Source of the DNA: Salvelinus alpinus
Lineage: Eukaryota > Chordata > Actinopteri > Salmoniformes > Salmonidae
NCBI RefSeq assembly: GCF_045679555.1
Contig: NC_092091.1
Location: 16,825,072 to 16,889,071 of the forward strand
Direction of reading: 5' to 3'
DNA length: 64,000 nucleotides
Positions within the stretch are counted from its first letter, which is position 1, and each line of letters begins with the position of its first letter. The translations under genes and the position numbers were made by a program. The notes below the pieces were generated by a model. That model did not search any database. It was not told where the DNA came from and worked only from the letters and a program-made list of their open reading frames with translations. This document shows, piece by piece, positions 1-11,935 of this stretch.

Positions 1-99
1 AAGACAGGGAATATTTTACTTGGATTAAATGTCAGGAATTGTGAAAAACTTTAAATGTATTTGACTAAGGTGTATGTAAACTTCTGACTTCAATTGTAT
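1..99. mobile_element. Tc1-like transposon end (element extends left of window)
   Basis: The sequence gtatgtaaacttctgacttc ending in caattg, then TA, matches the terminal inverted repeat of the Tc1-like copies at 47931-49964 and 60727-64000. The rest of the element is outside the window, so strand cannot be set. Confidence 0.8.
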
Positions 100-157
100 G
101 TACATGCCCTCAGTACCATGCCTATATACATTTAAAAACTGTTCAGTTACATACATA

Positions 158-356
158 CAGTACCAGTCAAAAGTTTGGACAGACCTACTCATTCAAGGAT
201 TGTTCTTTATTTTTACTATTTTATACATTGTAGAATAAAAGTGAAGACATAAACTATGAAATAACTATGATGTCTCACTATTATTCTACAATGTAGAAAA
301 TAGAAAGAAAAAAACCCTGGAATGAGTAGGTGTGTCCAAACGTTTGACTTGTACTG
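158..356. mobile_element. Tc1-derived MITE, 199 bp
   Basis: Ends CAGTACCAGTCAAAAGTTTG and its complement, flanked by TA, identical in type to the ends of the larger Tc1-like copy at 15523-16603. The two end regions join almost directly, with all transposase sequence deleted. This is an internally deleted, non-autonomous copy. Confidence 0.8.
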
Positions 357-1983
357 TACATACATCTCAAAGTTAAGAAACACACAACTACACTTTAGAC
401 ACACACACACACTAAGATCAATGACTGCACACTGTCGAGCCAATGAGATCAACCACCAGCTAACTCCATTTTAATTAGAAAATCAATTTAATGATTACAT
501 TTTAATTAAACTCGTCCTATCTAATTAAGATATGATATTGAGTGGATTGTGGTCTCTTGAGTTTATTTATTTATCTGTGACGTTTACCCCTGTCAGCCAG
601 TCCTTATCACTACTACTGCACATACAATGCATTCCACTGAGGATATGCTGCTATCAACTGAAAAACATAGCATCTCTGGTTTAAAACGAGGTTGAAAGTT
701 CAAATGAATGCAAACTGGAAAACATAGTGGAGATCACCTTGTTCTCACTTTTTTGGGTGCTACGCATTTCCTCAAGGACTGCCGTGCTGAAGAAATGCCA
801 TGCAGAGACCCAATAGATTACATTTCATAGTTCGCCCCTTTAGTTTGTACTATATAGATCTACGTTTTTTTGTGATCGAATCAACATTATATCATACCCT
901 TTTCAATGCAACAAATCAAAACAAATCTAACTTTGCAAGATTTAGTCTGTGATTTTGTTATACGCAGAACCAGAGCGAAACGGTGTACAATTCTATTGGC
1001 GGGGGTAGCAGACCAGCGCGTTTGCACATTTGTTGATATTATGTGCTAGTTAGCGAGTTATTAGCCCAGTTATAGATACGTATAGGTCAGCAATGGGGAA
1101 ATAATGCTTCCTAGAAGAGCACAAAACCTGTAGGCTACATTTCAACCTGTCTTTGAAAAGCCAGTCAGTTAAAAAGCTTATTTTAATTAAAGGGGCAGTG
1201 TTGTATTTTGAGACAGGCTTCAATGTGCAAATAATGTAGGCCTGCATTGAACACCACATATAGGCTACTGAAGGCTATATCATAGAAATCAAAAGCTATT
1301 TCCATGTGAAAATGTTATGGGATTTGCTCCATTGGTATTGTTGGTAGACCTACATTATGCTTAAATATCCGCAATAGCCTTTTGGCTACTGTCTAAAACT
1401 GTAAGGGTACAGCCTTAGTATTCACTGTAAACGCGAACCGGATGTTCTTCGAAGTTTCTGATCACAAGACCTAAAATTTGCTCAGTGCCCCCAAAAGTTA
1501 GACAGAACATTGTCTACAAACTCTTTGTACAATGATTGATACAGTTTCAGAAGGAGAGACAGTCTTCAGCCAATCATCACCTGTGAGAAATGACACAACA
1601 CCACAAAGCTACTTCAGTTATAGTAACACCCCCCAAATTACCACACAATATAATAGAGAACATACATCCTCATCATGGGTTTGAATGAAGAGAACCGGAA
1701 GAAACCGGTTTGTGGCTGCAAGCACTGGATCAGGATCAGTGAACTCCAGGATGGTTCTGTCATTCTCTTCCCTAATTAATACAGCCTTCAAACAGAGCTG
1801 AGCTGCTCACCATTAATAGCTTGTCAGAGGTAGTAGGCCAGGGAGCCAGCTTGCTAACACTGTGGGTGATGATAGTTCACTGGGATGGAGAGAGAGGGCT
1901 AACTCAGCTCTATGGTCCTCTCCTTTGGAGGGAATCGTTAGTTTATACATCTGACCAGCTGTATCACGCAATCTCCATATTTT
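357..1983. other. Intergenic, no gene recognised
   Basis: AT-rich DNA with scattered short ORFs that match no family I know. No splice-bounded exon, RNA gene or clear transposon end was seen in this stretch. Confidence 0.5.
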
Positions 1984-2174
<191 letters not shown>

Positions 2175-2548
2175 AGGTCTGTGTGTGTGAGAGACAGAGA
2201 AGGCCTGATAAAGGTATTGTGTGTGTAATTGGTAGTGGCTTCCTCCTCTACCCTGAAGTGAAAGTAATTAAGATACAGCGGTTTTTAGAAGAGGATTGTA
2301 ACTGTAATCCCTTCCTCCAATTCTAGTTTTCCATACAATGCAGCAACCAAGAAAAAATATTGCTTGAGTTAGCCTGAAAGTTAATCCCAATGTCATTGTT
2401 CCTGTAAGGCTGTTTCCAATCATGTCCTTTTTTAATCCCCCGTTTTATGCAAGTTTACAGGTTCTCTATGCTCTGGAGAGGAGCAGCGCACGCGCACACA
2501 CACACCATGCCTGTAGACTACACTACACAGATGCCTTCTCCACATCAC

Positions 2549-2943
2549 AGACTAGAGTGTTTGAAATGAACCTCCAACCTTCCTCGAGTTGCTAAACCGG
2601 TGTACCTATGTTTGTCCTCTGCATGCCTATCTTTGTTTGCTGAAATACATACTTTTAATAAAACGTTAATCAAATACAACCACCGACTGTTTCCTCGTTG
2701 CTGTTGCTCTAATGGCAACTCAGTGTGAATGTGCATGTGCCAATTGAATCTCAACAAGGAAACAGTCAGTGGTTGTATTTGATCAAAGTTTTATTTTAAA
2801 AAAGTATGGTTTTCAGCAAACAAAAAAAGGCATGCAGAGGACAAACATAGGTACCCGGTAAGAGTTTAAGAATTTACATTTTTGAAGTATTGATGCATAG
2901 TGACTTGAAGGAGTCTGAGGTTCATTTAAAAAACTCTAGTCTG
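2549..2943. repeat. Fold-back (hairpin) element
   Basis: The left arm (agactagagtgtttgaaatg, then acctatgtttgtcctctgca and caaatacaaccaccgactgt) returns as its complement on the right (acagtcagtggttgtatttg, tgcagaggacaaacataggt, aaaactctagtct). The arms span more than 100 bp and differ by several substitutions and a small insertion on the right. There is no coding sequence. Probably a MITE of unknown superfamily. Confidence 0.7.
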
Positions 2944-3469
2944 CAAACAACTCCGGAGCAGTTGAGGTACTTGGCTAGAGCTGTTGTTTGTAAAATTGTA
3001 AAATCAAAATATCATAGCAACTATTCACAATAATGTAAGCAGTCTCTAAATCATATTATGACACGGTCCTCTAATTACAAAATGCCCAAACAAGTTTTTT
3101 GTGACTACTTGAAATCTTCCAAAAACAGAGCCAAGACAGGAGAATTCAGAGCCATGGGTGTAGTGGATATGGGTGTAGTCTAGACTCTAGTCTGGAGGAA
3201 TCCAAACAAAAGGAGTCACCTTGTGGACATCTAGCAAGCTGCACCTATAAACAGGGGGGAGACTTTAAGCATGAAAGAGAGAGACTACTCAGCTTGTGGT
3301 AGATTCAGGTCCTCATTTTGACTTTAAACTGGTCGTCTGTTAAGCATGGAGAAATGTGGCATCTGCTCTCGAGGCTGCAACCAGGACTCAGGGGTGGGTG
3401 TAAGATAGTAAAAATAAATCTGGGACATGCCAATTAATTAATGTTACATGGTATGGTATATATTCATTT

Positions 3470-3750
3470 GTGGATGTCCATCATCCATTTTGTATGATAT
3501 GTTATGAATTACGATTCGTATGATGTGTTACGAATTACAATTTGTACAATATGTTACGAATTGCAATTCATACAATATGTAATGAATTTTCAAACGGTAT
3601 GATATCTTACAAATTTACTGCGACATAGACTCAGTGGTAGGTGGCTAACGTTAACCAGGCTAGGGGTTAGGGGTTAAGGTTGGGGTAAAGGTTATGGTTA
3701 TGGTTATAAGTTAAAGGGTTAAGGTTAGGGGAAGGGTTAGCTAACATGGT
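3470..3750. repeat. Degenerate tandem repeat followed by GGTTA-rich stretch
   Basis: A unit of about 26 bp (gatatgttacgaattacaat and variants) occurs several times at 3490-3610. A run rich in gttaggggttaaggt follows at 3655-3745. Both appear to be parts of one interspersed repeat rather than telomeric DNA, because the unit is irregular. Confidence 0.6.
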
Positions 3751-3805
3751 AAGTAGTTGCAAAGTAGCAAGTAGTTGCAGAGTTGCTAATTAGTTTAAAT
3801 GCTAA

Positions 3806-3866
3806 AGTTGTCCGTGATGAGATTCGAACAATCAACCTTTGGGTTGCTAGACGCTCGCATTATACA
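3806..3866 (-). repeat. tRNA-like SINE fragment
   Basis: On the minus strand the stretch reads gcgtctagcaacccaaaggt, then ttgttcgaatctcatcacgg: an anticodon-arm-like hairpin followed by a T-loop/B-box (TTCGAATC). This is the tRNA-derived head of a SINE, not a functional tRNA, because the A-box half is poor and no full cloverleaf forms. Confidence 0.5.
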
Positions 3867-4465
3867 CTGAGTGTACAAAACAAGCATTTCACTACACCCG
3901 CAGTAACATATGTGAAATATGTGTATGCGACCCTTAACATTTGATTTGATTAGGAAAACCTTCCTAATATTGAGTTCCACCCCATTTTGCCCTCAGAACA
4001 GCCTCAATTCGTCTGGGAATGGACTCTACAAGGTGTCGAAAATGTTCTACAGGAATGCTACCCCATGTTGACTCCAATGCTTCCCACAGTTGTGTCAAGT
4101 TGTCTGGATGTCCTTTGGGTGGAGGACCATTCTTGATACACATGGGAAACTGTTGAGCGTGAAAAACCCAGCAGTGTTGCAGTTCTTGACACAAACCACC
4201 AGTGCGCCTGGCACCGACTACCATACCCCTTTCAAAGGCAAAATCTACACTGATTGAAGTGGATTTAACAGGTGACATCAATAACGGATCATAGCTTTCA
4301 CCTGGTCAGTCTATGTCATGGAAAGAGCAGGTGTTCACCTAATACCTTTTTTGCACTATTGGTTAGAGCCTGTAAGTAAGCATTTCACTGTAAGGTCTAC
4401 ACCTGTTGTATTCAGCGCACGTGACAAATTATCTGATTTGATCTTAATATTTTGTGCACTCAGCG
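3865..4465. mobile_element. Decayed element with TA-flanked inverted ends, carrying LINE tails
   Basis: The ends CACTGAGTGTACAAAAC and TTTTGTGCACTCAGCG are inverted complements next to TA. The middle is a common fish transposon segment that reads open on the minus strand for about 105 codons (4281-3964: [28 protein letters not shown]), but no DDE motif is present. Two LINE 3' tails (about 3879-3948 and 4347-4443, each near tttgatttgat or tctgatttgat) sit inside, so later insertions have broken it. Confidence 0.6.
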
Positions 4466-5764
4466 TACAGTCGCCCACCCATCCAACCCAACCAACCATC
4501 CTACTTTCATTTTTAACTTAACTAGTTAAATATAACTAAATGTAATCGAAAATGTTCTACATAGTCCCCAAAAGTAATTATTTATCATGAGAGGGCCATA
4601 AACAATAATTAGTAATGCTGCATACTCAAAGAAAGGTTACAATCTCAACTTTCTGGTAAAAAAAAATAGTTTTACATTGCTGAGCTGTAGTCACTTTTGA
4701 GGACACAAGGACAAGTACACAATACAAAAATGATGAAGATATGAAAATATTTCATATGGTTTATTTCATATTCAACAAAACTGTATGAATAAGGATTGAA
4801 TTGACGTATATGCTTTCTAAATATAACATAATAAAATTATAAAACAACCTATAAGAATTCACCTTCCTTATATCTGTAAAATACATATTTGTATGTTTAG
4901 TGTTAGAAAATGTTTTGCATATTTTCTAAAGGTCTCCCTTGATCAAAACGGCTGACCCCATCGCTGTGTCTCACAGAGCTCTAGCTTGGCTTCCTGAACT
5001 CATTAGGAATTTGCCTTTCATCTCATATTAGTCCGTCTATAACAAATAGAAAGTGTTTTTTGATTAAAATCGACTAATTATTTTAGATTTATGGCTATAA
5101 TTTCATCTCTGAATGTGTTACCATGATGAAACCACTTTCTCCTGCTGCACTACAATTGGAAGCATGTGCTTTCTCAGTGGCTGTGACGTAGGTTTCAGCC
5201 AGGAGTTGATGGACAGTCAGAAAAGTGAATGAAATGGTAGTAGGGACATCCCATCTTCAAGTGGTTTCAGATTTCACATTCTAAATCACATAAGCTCAGA
5301 AAAAATATTACTGTGTCTATGGGAACCAGAGTTATAGCTCAATGCAAGCCATTTCGATCTACGGTGTCCACTGATCGATTTGAGGGAAAATGACGACCGG
5401 AACTAGTACCAGAACCACGCAGGTCCCCTAAACAGGGGACTTTACATCTAAGAGGTTTTTAAAGCTGCAATATGTAACTTTTCGGGGCGATCCGACCAAA
5501 TCCACATAGATGTTATAGATCTGTCATTCTCATTAAAAGCAAGTCTAAGTGGTAGATACAGTATGTTATATGTGCATATTTCTATGCTTCCCGTTCTTAA
5601 GTCACATTTTTGCGTCTTTTACTTTCGGCATTGTACACTAGCTTCAAACAGCTGAAAATATATTTCACAGCAGTTTAGATGGTACAATGTTTCTCTTGCT
5701 TGTTTTGTCACATCATCTGAAATTAGGCAAACTATTAGAATTTTTGTGATTTTTGCATACTGTA
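4466..5764. other. Intergenic, no gene recognised
   Basis: AT-rich, without exon-like sequence. The part around 4900-5600 may belong to old interspersed repeats, but I could not define ends. Confidence 0.45.
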
Positions 5765-5958
5765 CAGTGGAGGTGTCAAAATACCCATAAAACCTAGCGG
5801 TCAAACAGGGAAATTGTTCTAATAATTTTTCCAGCACTAATTTTTCCCATAGGGGATTTTAGAAACAATTAAAATAAGGGCTGTGTTTCATGTAGGCTTA
5901 CCCTGGAATTATGTTTTGATAACCATGTAAATCTCTCTCGGACAAGGTGACATATCAA
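5765..5958. mobile_element. Truncated MITE abutting the fibulin-7-like relic
   Basis: Starts with gtggaggtgtcaaaataccc and continues with tagcggtcaaacagggaaat, the same family as the fold-back at 15100-15430. It stops in mid-element near caatatattc, and the next bases are already fibulin-7-like coding sequence. The second arm is missing. Confidence 0.65.
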
Positions 5959-8377
5959 TATATTCATCTCAAGGAGGACTCCTACCAACAGAGCCTTCGC
6001 CCTCTGAGGAAGAGACTGAGCGCCCTGCAGAACAGCAGCACTGTCACCATCAGACACACCACCAAGGCCCACAACTGTGAGAGAGATAGATACAGTGCCT
6101 GTTTAGTTTGCATTTGCACATGACTGTTTCTTCTCTTTTACAATAATATATACTATTGCACTAGCACTTTGATAATTACTGGACTTGCCAATGTCTTGTG
6201 TTATGCTTTTCTGTCTGAATGTCTCATGATTGTCTTACTGTTTGTATGTCTCTCCCGCTCCCTCCCCAGCTACCGGTCCTGAGCCTGAGAGCCTGTCCTA
6301 TTGTGGAAGGCTGGTGAGGTTGTTTGGTGTGGGGCAGGAGGTGCACTTTGTTTGTAAGGCTGGTTGTGAGCTGCTGGAGCCCCAGACCAGAGTGTTACTG
6401 GCGTCTCTGAAGTGGAGCAGCCAGCAGCCCACATGCAGGGGTGAGACAGAGCCCTGAGCCTTTGCCGACCTCTGTCTGTGACTACTCTCCCTCCGTGCCT
6501 GGAAGGATAACATGGTGTTATTCTACTGTTATATTACCTTATTCAATATTCATGAGTGAGGAATCCCTTTTACTACTGTATGTAGACTGTATCTTATTGC
6601 TTTTACTTGCTCTGCTGTGTGGTGTAACCTTTTAGGTCTCTTTCTGTTCCCCAGTCTTAAACCCCCTGCCGCCCTACCCACGCCCTCCTACCTCTCTTCG
6701 TCCTCCCGCGTCACTTCATCCTCCTCCACAGCTCCTCCCACTGCACGTATGACACAGGCTTCAGCATAAGCTGCCGCGACAGCAACATCTGCACAGGTCA
6801 GTACGGACAAATCTTACCTGAAAGAAGAAAGAAGAGTCAACCAGCAAAATGGTCAAACACCACAGGCTCCTCTACTTCAAATGTGTTTCACTTTTAAGAA
6901 CCAATCGGTTCTTAGATCCACACAATCTTAGAACTGTGTGTACGTCATGACACACCACCAAGGCCACCAGGGGTCTTTTCACAGTCCCGAAATCCAGAAC
7001 AAATTCAAGAAAGCGTACAGTATTATATAGAGCCCTTATCGCATGGAACTTCCTTACATCTCATATTACTCAAATAAACAGCAAACCTGTTTTCAAAAAA
7101 GAGATAAAGAAACACCTCACGACACAATGCCTCTCCTCTATTTGACCTAGATAGTTTGTGTGTGTGCATTGATATGTAGGCTACGTGTACCTTTAACATT
7201 TTTTTTATGTAGTTCTGTCCTTGAGCTGTTCTTGTCTAATGATATAATGTATTATATTTCATGTTTTGTGTGGACCCCGGGAAGAGTAGCTGCTGCTTTT
7301 GCAACAGCTAATGGAGATCCTAATAAAATGCCAAATATTGGAAGAGGCCTTACAAAATACTGTATGTAAACTAAAGTACTATCTATATCAGTGACATATT
7401 GACAAACTGTGTTTCAGACATTGGCGAGTGTCAGTTGTTCCCACTGGCCCAGCCTGGGCGCCTGTGTACGCACACCTGTATCAACACCCCTGGTAGCTAC
7501 CACTGTGTGAGTAGTGCAAATCTAGGATCAGTTTTGCTTTTTAGATCATAATGAATAATGTTATATGGACAGATCTTAGATCAGACCATTCTATTGGCAA
7601 ACATGCAATCATTGGAAAGTAAAATTGATGACCAACGAGCAAGATTAAACTACCAAAGGACATAAAAAACTGTAATATCTTATGTTTCACCGAGTCGTGG
7701 CTGAACGATGACATGAACATCATACAGCTGGCGGGTTTTACACTGTATCGGCAGGATAGAACGGCAACCTCTGGTAAGAAAAGCGGTGGCGGTCTATGTA
7801 TATTTGTAAACAACAGCTGCTGCACGATATCTAAGGAAGTCTCAAGGTTTTGCTCGCCTGAGGTAGAGTATCTCATGATAAGCTCTAGACTACACTATTT
7901 ACCTAGAGAGTTTTCATCTGTATTTTTCGTAGCTGTCTACATATGACCACAGACTGATGCTGACACTAAGACCGCACTCAATGAGCTGTGTACCGCCATA
8001 AGCCATCAGGAAAACACTCATCCAGAGGCGGCACTCCTAGTGGCCAGGGACTTTAATGCAGGGAAACTTATATTTGTTTTAACAAATTTCCACCAGCATG
8101 TTAAATGTGCAACTAAAGGGGAAAAAAAACTCTAGACCACCTTTACTCCACACACAAAGCTCTCTCTCTCCCTAAATTGGGCAAATCTGACCATAATTCT
8201 ATCCTCCTGATTCCTGCTTACATGCAAAAATGAAGGCAGGAAGAACCAGTGACTTGATCAATAAAAAAGTGGTCAGATGAAGCAGATGCTAAGCTACAGG
8301 ACTGTTTTGCTAGCACAGACTGGCTTCATCAATAAGTGCATTGAGGACGTCGTCTCCATAGTGACTGTACGTACATA

Positions 8378-9091
8378 TGTAACGGGGTTGGTTATGTTTC
8401 CACTTGCCTCTAAAGAAATGTGTATTTAATGTTCAAGCATTCTTATTGGTTAGTTCAACTCTGATGACAATAAGGTGTGTTGTGATTGGCCCCGCTTGCA
8501 GATAGGGGGAGATCGCGAACGTCAGGTCTTCCCAGTAGGAAAATGTGATGCAAGGGGTAGGTCACGTTCTGAATACTGTTTTCTATTTTCTATTTTACAA
8601 TGTGTACAAGTTTGCTGTACGTTACTGATTTATACATGTGTGGGTATATGGTACATGTTAGGGATTGAGGGGCTTTCTGGGATGTGCTTTGGCATATGAT
8701 TGCTGTAAATAAGTGTGTTAGCTAGCATACACCGATGTCATGGTCACATAAGCCACTGCTAACACAGTTGTCTTCATGCTACAGATTTTGCCATCGACAG
8801 CCATCAATACTGTTAAGCCCTGCACAACTAACGTGCTGTTTCCCATTTAACAATAGGTATTTACACATGTTATATTTTGTATTGTATTTTTGTATTTTGT
8901 TCGCCCAGTAGGAAAATGTGATGCAAGGGATTTTGCCATCGACAGCCATCAATACTGTTAAGCCCTGCACAACTAACGTGCTGTTTCCCATTTAACAACA
9001 GAAATAAATGATGCTCAACTGGGACCACTGGCCGAAGTGATTTATTTTGAGAAAATACAACGCATGGAGAGTACATTATACATCTGTTACA
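8378..9091. mobile_element. Solo LTR-like insertion with 4-bp target duplication
   Basis: The 714-bp block begins TGTAAC and ends GTTACA, the TG...CA ends of a retroviral-type LTR. It is flanked by the direct repeat CATA at 8374-8377 and 9092-9095. Removing it and one CATA restores the L2 endonuclease-RT linker. Inside, a stretch of about 75 bp (gggattttgccatcgacagc onward) occurs twice, at about 8784-8860 and 8929-9003, and a shorter piece (cagtaggaaaatgtgatgca) also occurs twice. No gag or pol sequence is present. Assignment to an LTR family is not possible by eye. Confidence 0.6.
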
Positions 9092-9228
9092 CATACCCCA
9101 ATCAGGCGCCATGGATTACAGGCAACATACACACTGAGCTAAAGGGACTGTAACCCGGAAGCTTATAAGTAATCCTGCTATGCCCTCTGACGAACCATCA
9201 AACAGGCAAAGCATCAATACAGGACTTA

Positions 9229-9606
9229 CAGTGGGGAGAACAAGTATTTGATACACTGCCGATTTTGCAGGTTTTCCTACTTACAAAGCATGTAGAGGTC
9301 TGTAATTTTTATCATATGTACACTTCAACTGTGACAGACGGAATCAAAAATCTAGAAAATCACATTGTATGATCTTTAAGTAATTAATTTGCATTTTATT
9401 GCATGACATAAGTATTTGATCACCTACCAACCAGTAAGAATTCCGGCTCTCACAGACCTGTTAGTTTTTTTTTTTTGAGAGCTGTTTTAGATTCCGTCTC
9501 TCACAGTTGAAGTGTACCTATGATAAAAATTACAGACCTCTACATGCTTTGTAAGTAGGAAAACCTGAAAAATCGGCAGTGTTTCAAATACTTGTTCTCC
9601 CCACTG
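9229..9606. mobile_element. Tc1/mariner-type fold-back MITE
   Basis: A 378-bp element with TA on both sides (9227-9228, 9607-9608) and inverted arms of about 115 bp, starting CAGTGGGGAGAACAAGTATT and ending with the complement, with a few mismatches. It has no coding capacity. It is inserted in the L2 LINE. The single-strand form would make a long hairpin. Confidence 0.8.
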
Positions 9607-11935
9607 TAGATCGAATCGTACTACTCCTGCTCCGACGCTCTACGGATGTGGCAGGGCTTGCAAACTATTACAGACTACAAAGGGAAGCACAGCCGAGAGC
9701 TGCCCAGTGACACGAGCCTACCAGACGAGCTAAATTACATCTGTGCTGGCTTCGAGGCAAGTAACACTGAAACATGCATGAGAGCATCAGCTGTTCCGGA
9801 CGACTGTGTGATCACGCTCTCCGCAGCCGATGTAAGACCTTTAAACAGGTCAACATTCACAAGGCCGCAGGGCCAGACGGATGACCAGGACGTGTACGCC
9901 GAGCATGCGCTGACCAAGTGTCTTCACTGACATTTTCAACCTCTCCCTGTACGAGTCTGTAATACCAACTATGTTCCAAGCAGACCACCATAGTCCCTGT
10001 GCCCAAGAACACTAAGGTAACCTGCCTAAATGTCTACCAACCCGTAGCACTCACGTCTGTAGCCATGAAGTCCTTTGAAATGCTGGTCATGGCTCACATC
10101 AACACCATTATCCCAGAAACCCTAGACCCACTCCAATTTACATAACGCCATAACAGATCCACAGACGATGCAATCTCTATTGCACTCCACACTGCCCTTT
10201 CCCACCTGGATAAAAGGAACACCTATGTGAGAATGCTATTCATTGACTTCAGCTCAGCGTTCAACACCATAGTGCCCTCAAAGCTCATCACTAAGGCAAG
10301 GACCCTGGGACTAAACACCTCCCTCTGAAACTGGATCCTGGACTTCCTGACGGGCCACACTCAGGTGGTAAGGGTAGGTAACAACACATCTGCTACGCTG
10401 ATCCTCAAAACCGGGGCCCTTCAGGGGTGCGTGCTCAGTCCCCTCCTGTACCCCCTGTTCACTCATGCCTGCACGACCAGGCACGACTCCAACACCATCA
10501 TTAAGTTTGCCGAAGACACAATAGTGGTATGGCTGATCACCGACAACGTCGAGACAGCCTACAGGGAGGAGGTCAGAGACCTGGCCGTGTGGTGCCAGGA
10601 CAACAACCTCTCCCTCAACGTGATCAAGACTAAGGAGATGATTGTTGACTACAGGAAAAGGAGGACCGAGCACACCCCCATTCTCATCGACCGGGCTGTA
10701 GTGGAGCAGGATGAGAGCTTCAAGTTCCTTGGTGTCCACATCACCAACAAACTAACATGGACCAACACACCATGACAGTCGTGAAGAGGGCACGACATAA
10801 CCTATTCCCCCCCAGGAAACTAAAAAGATTTGGCATGGGTCCTCAGATCCTCAAAAGGTTCTACAGCTGCAACATCGAGAGCATCCTGACTGGTTGCATC
10901 ACTGCCTGGTACGGCAATTGCTTGGCCTCCGACCGCAAGGCACTACAGAGGATAGTGCGTACGGCCCAGTACATCCCTCGGGCCAACCTTCCTGCCATCC
11001 AGGACCTCTATACCAGGCGATGTCACAGGAAGGCCCTAAAAATTGTCAAAGACTCCAGCCACCCTAGTCATAGACTGTTCTCTCTGCAACCACATGGCAA
11101 GCAGTACCGGAGCACCAAGTCTAGGTCCAAGAGGCTTCTAAACAGCTTCTACCCTCAAGCCATAAGACTCCTCAACATCTAATCAAATGGCTACCCAGAA
11201 TGTTTGAAATGGTACAGGACTATAAACAGTTTGGGAACCACTGCACTATGAGATTAAAAGCTACACTGATTCAATGCAGAAAGAGATTCTCTACACTCTC
11301 AATCATTTTGAAACAAACTAACAATTTAGCTGTTTCTGTGGAGAGAGAGAAAAATATATATTTTTGAAATGTCATTGTCATCACTGTGCAGCTCCACCCA
11401 TAATTTGGCTCACAACCTCATTCACCTAAATTAGCCCTTGCTCTGAACAATAATTGTTTTATTGAGCATATAAATAACTACTGAAATTAAGACAGATACA
11501 CAATACCACAATAGAAAACATTTACAGGGGTTTAAGGATGTGAGTTTGGATATTTTTTTTTGTTAAGTTATATTTCCTGGGTGAAACAAGAAGAACCCTC
11601 CTCACCCTATCCCTGCCTCCTTGTACTCTGTCCCAGGCGGTGAAAGAGGAACCCGTGAGTGGTGTTGGACAAGGCCTGCTCCCAGGCTCCCAACTTTGTC
11701 TCCTTCCACTTCCTGCCTGTGGTCTCCAACATGTCCGCCCCAACATGTCCGCCCCACGGGTGCCTGCAGGCGACACGCTGTGCTTCGGCCTGCTTCGGAG
11801 TCACGGCCGCTACGCTCGGGCAGGCAGACGGGCACTCTGCTCCGGTGAGCCCCATGCAGTGCCCTCTACTCTGGAGGCAGAGGTGGAGATGAGCGATTCT
11901 AGAGTGAAGAAGAGCGAGAAGGGAGAATGAGGGGG

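Larger units (their letters stand above)
7549..11200 (+). mobile_element. L2-type LINE, inactive, carrying a solo LTR and a MITE
   Basis: Non-LTR retrotransposon in sense orientation. An endonuclease region at about 7680-8060 (TESWLNDDMNIIQLAGF, SGGGLCIFVNN, VARDFNAG) is followed by a reverse transcriptase at about 10190-11180 ([53 protein letters not shown]). The catalytic FADD motif reads FAED. Stops interrupt the frame near 10143 and 10327, and there are frameshifts, so it is dead. It is split by insertions at 8378-9091 and 9229-9606. It lies inside the fibulin-7-like relic. Outer borders are approximate. Confidence 0.85.
5959..11935 (+). pseudogene. Fibulin-7-like gene relic, disrupted
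   Basis: Plus-strand exon remains in the order of fibulin-7, a secreted matrix adhesion protein: 5959-6076 coiled-coil part (SLRPLRKRLSALQ); 6270-6440 sushi domain (VGQEVHFVCKAG to QPTCRG, third cysteine missing); 6655-6796, ending GFSISCRDSNICT; 7418 to about 7506, a Ca-binding EGF module (DIGECQLF to [10 protein letters not shown]); about 11637-11935, fibulin C-terminal module (NFVSFHFLPVVSNMSAP, then STLEAEVEMSD in another frame). Splice borders look normal. The third exon is 142 bp where phase 1/1 needs a multiple of three, and its upstream frame reaches a stop. The last exon changes frame at least twice. A MITE replaces the 5' side, an L2 LINE fills the space before the last exon, and the second EGF exon is missing. 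I read it as a dead paralogue; an assembly error is less likely. Confidence 0.7.

Noticed and set aside
3490-3610. CRISPR-like array
   Set aside because: The units are adjacent without unique spacers and diverge steadily; the genome is vertebrate.
3655-3745. Interstitial telomere repeat
   Set aside because: The ggttaggggttaaggtt units are irregular and not TTAGGG-periodic; they continue from an interspersed repeat.
3964-4281. 105-codon minus-strand frame as a host gene
   Set aside because: It lies between inverted ends of a dispersed element seen widely in fish, has no partner exons and contains no conserved domain.
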